Notes under the pieces: generated by a model
What the model was told of the DNA's origin: nothing
Databases searched by the model: none
Seen by the model: only the letters and a program-made list of their open reading frames with translations
Translations under genes and position numbers: made by a program
DNA from: Planctomycetota bacterium
GTDB taxonomy: Bacteria; Planctomycetota; MHYJ01; JACQXL01
DNA length: 5,568 bases
NCBI GenBank assembly: GCA_016208805.1
Contig: JACQXL010000101.1
Coordinates: forward strand, 837 to 6,404
Direction: 5' to 3'
In this document: in pieces, positions 4,904-5,568 of the stretch
Layout: each line of letters starts with the position of its first letter
Position numbering within the stretch: position 1 is the first letter of the stretch

Positions 4904-5377
4904 ATGTCAGACAGACGTATAAAACCCAAATACGAAGAATCTTCGCTGGACCTGCCGATGACGCCGATGATTGATGTGATATTCCAGTTAATCATCTTCT
5001 TTATGTGCAGTATCCAGTTCAAAGCGCTGGAGGGAAAACTGCTTTCGTATCTACCGAAAGATAAAGGGGGATGTGGTGGTGACCCACCTTACATCGAAGA
5101 AGTAAGAGTCAATCTGATTTATAACCAAACCAAACCGCCATTACTTACGGATATTAAAATAGGCCAAAATCCTGTGCGTGATTGGGATGAACTCTATAAT
5201 AAGGTCAGCGTCCTCTGGGCGGACATCCGAACGCAAGCGATTAAGGAAGAAGATATCAAACCATTTAAGATAGATGCCAGCGATAAGATACCGGCCCAGG
5301 CGGTTGTCAATACCTTAGATGTCTTGAAGCGGGCCGGGGTGGCCAAGATAGAGTTCGCGGTCAAACCACCGAAATAA
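4904..5377 (+). CDS. exbD: ExbD/TolR-family proton-channel protein, second copy
   Basis: A 157-residue second member of the same family. The 18-residue cytoplasmic tail is charged (MSDRRIKPKYEESSLDLP). The membrane segment (MTPMIDVIFQLIIFFM, 19-34) is almost identical to that of the first copy and keeps the essential Asp at D24. The periplasmic part diverges strongly. It has a linker KLLSYLPKDKGGCGGDPP (45-62), strand EEVRVNLIY (65-73), an insert around 75-118 with two tryptophans, and the closing module FKIDASDKIPAQAVVNTLDVLKRAGVAKIEFAV (121-153), typical of ExbD. It probably forms a functional pair, perhaps heteromeric, with the first copy, sharing an ExbB partner while contacting different periplasmic parts; this is inference. 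Base composition is lower in GC (about 45% by hand count over 4921-5340) than the GTPase-like gene. Separated from the first copy by 166 bases filled with two palindromes. Confidence 0.93.
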   Translation: MSDRRIKPKYEESSLDLPMTPMIDVIFQLIIFFMCSIQFKALEGKLLSYLPKDKGGCGGDPPYIEEVRVNLIYNQTKPPLLTDIKIGQNPVRDWDELYNKVSVLWADIRTQAIKEEDIKPFKIDASDKIPAQAVVNTLDVLKRAGVAKIEFAVKPPK

Positions 5378-5389
5378 CCGTAATTATTT

Positions 5390-5416
5390 ACCACGAAGTT
5401 ACAGAGGACGCAGAGT
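5390..5416 (+). repeat. Half copy of the 9-base-unit repeat (family P2, copy 2)
   Basis: Three 9-base units, ACCACGAAG, TTACAGAGG and ACGCAGAGT, match the left arm pattern of the palindrome at 1481-1539. No corresponding right arm is visible before 5526, so it appears to be a one-armed or decayed copy. It begins 13 bases after the stop of the second ExbD gene. Confidence 0.6.
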
Positions 5417-5512
5417 CAATCCGGTTACTTAGTACAACAAATCATAAATAGGTATCCGAAAATGTTAAAGATTTTAATGTTAGATAGCCGATATATTATC
5501 CAGAGGGCTGTT

Positions 5513-5518
5513 AGGAGG
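5513..5518 (+). promoter_or_regulatory. Strong Shine-Dalgarno site of the gene starting at 5527
   Basis: AGGAGG with 8 bases to the ATG at 5527. The spacing is good and the signal is strong, and it decides this start over the overlapping ATG at 5462, which has no such site. Confidence 0.75.
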
Positions 5519-5526
5519 ATAATATT

Positions 5527-5568
5527 ATGGCACAAGGTCGCAAATCACCATATATGGTTAACCTTAAC
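5527..5568 (+). CDS. Start of an unidentified gene, cut by the right edge
   Basis: Fourteen codons (MAQGRKSPYMVNLN) follow a strong ribosome binding site. Too little is visible to name a family. The position downstream of two ExbD genes suggests a partner in the same envelope system, for example a further Tol/Ton-type component, but that is only context. The 149 bases before it hold the half repeat at 5390-5416 and AT-rich sequence without a convincing promoter, so it may be read from the ExbD promoter. Confidence 0.6.
   Translation, partial: MAQGRKSPYMVNLN

Noticed and set aside
5462..5568. ATG at 5462 opening a frame (MLKILMLD...) to the right edge
   Set aside because: It has no ribosome binding site and overlaps the start at 5527, which has AGGAGG at good spacing.

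Overview
The window looks like a piece of a diderm (outer-membrane-bearing) bacterial chromosome, probably from an uncultivated lineage. The evidence is two ExbD/TolR-type energy-transduction proteins, a lipoprotein with a lipobox, and an exported S41-type protease carrying a long helical N-terminal extension. Structured intergenic repeats are unusually dense. From memory, this gene style and these repeats suit Planctomycetota, Omnitrophota or similar candidate phyla, but nothing here fixes the taxon. The protease, lipoprotein and GTPase-like genes are GC-rich (about 57% by hand count in part of the GTPase-like gene). The second ExbD gene is nearer 45%.

Layout. Positions 1-2463 (minus strand) hold two exported-protein genes read leftwards: a lipoprotein (1546-2463) and then an S41 C-terminal-processing-type protease (1-1473). 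The protease is cut by the left edge just before its catalytic residues should appear. Positions 2464-2737 form a divergent intergenic region with back-to-back sigma70-like promoters and four palindromic elements. Positions 2738-4057 (plus) encode a COG2403-type P-loop protein, usually named cyclic 2,3-diphosphoglycerate synthase or predicted GTPase. Positions 4192-5377 encode two ExbD/TolR-like proteins, preceded by a very good promoter (4139-4166). A further gene begins at 5527 behind a strong ribosome binding site and runs off the right edge; its product cannot be identified.

How the parts fit. The ExbD pair would sit in the inner membrane and couple the proton gradient, through an ExbB/TolQ partner not present here, to work in the periplasm or at the outer membrane. 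The lipoprotein and protease are co-oriented and both exported, so they may be co-transcribed cell-envelope proteins. The GTPase-like gene has its own promoter and no obvious functional link to its neighbours.

The most striking content is not a gene. Every intergenic space contains at least one long imperfect palindrome, and these fall into several families. Two families have arms built from tandem 9- or 10-base units. Another is a hairpin found once upstream of the lipoprotein and once inside the GTPase-like coding sequence. Another has a shared GTAACGGCCT...CCTAAC core whose outer stem differs between copies by compensating changes. The repeats abut coding sequences closely: one supplies part of a stop codon, and two sit where the ribosome binding site should be.
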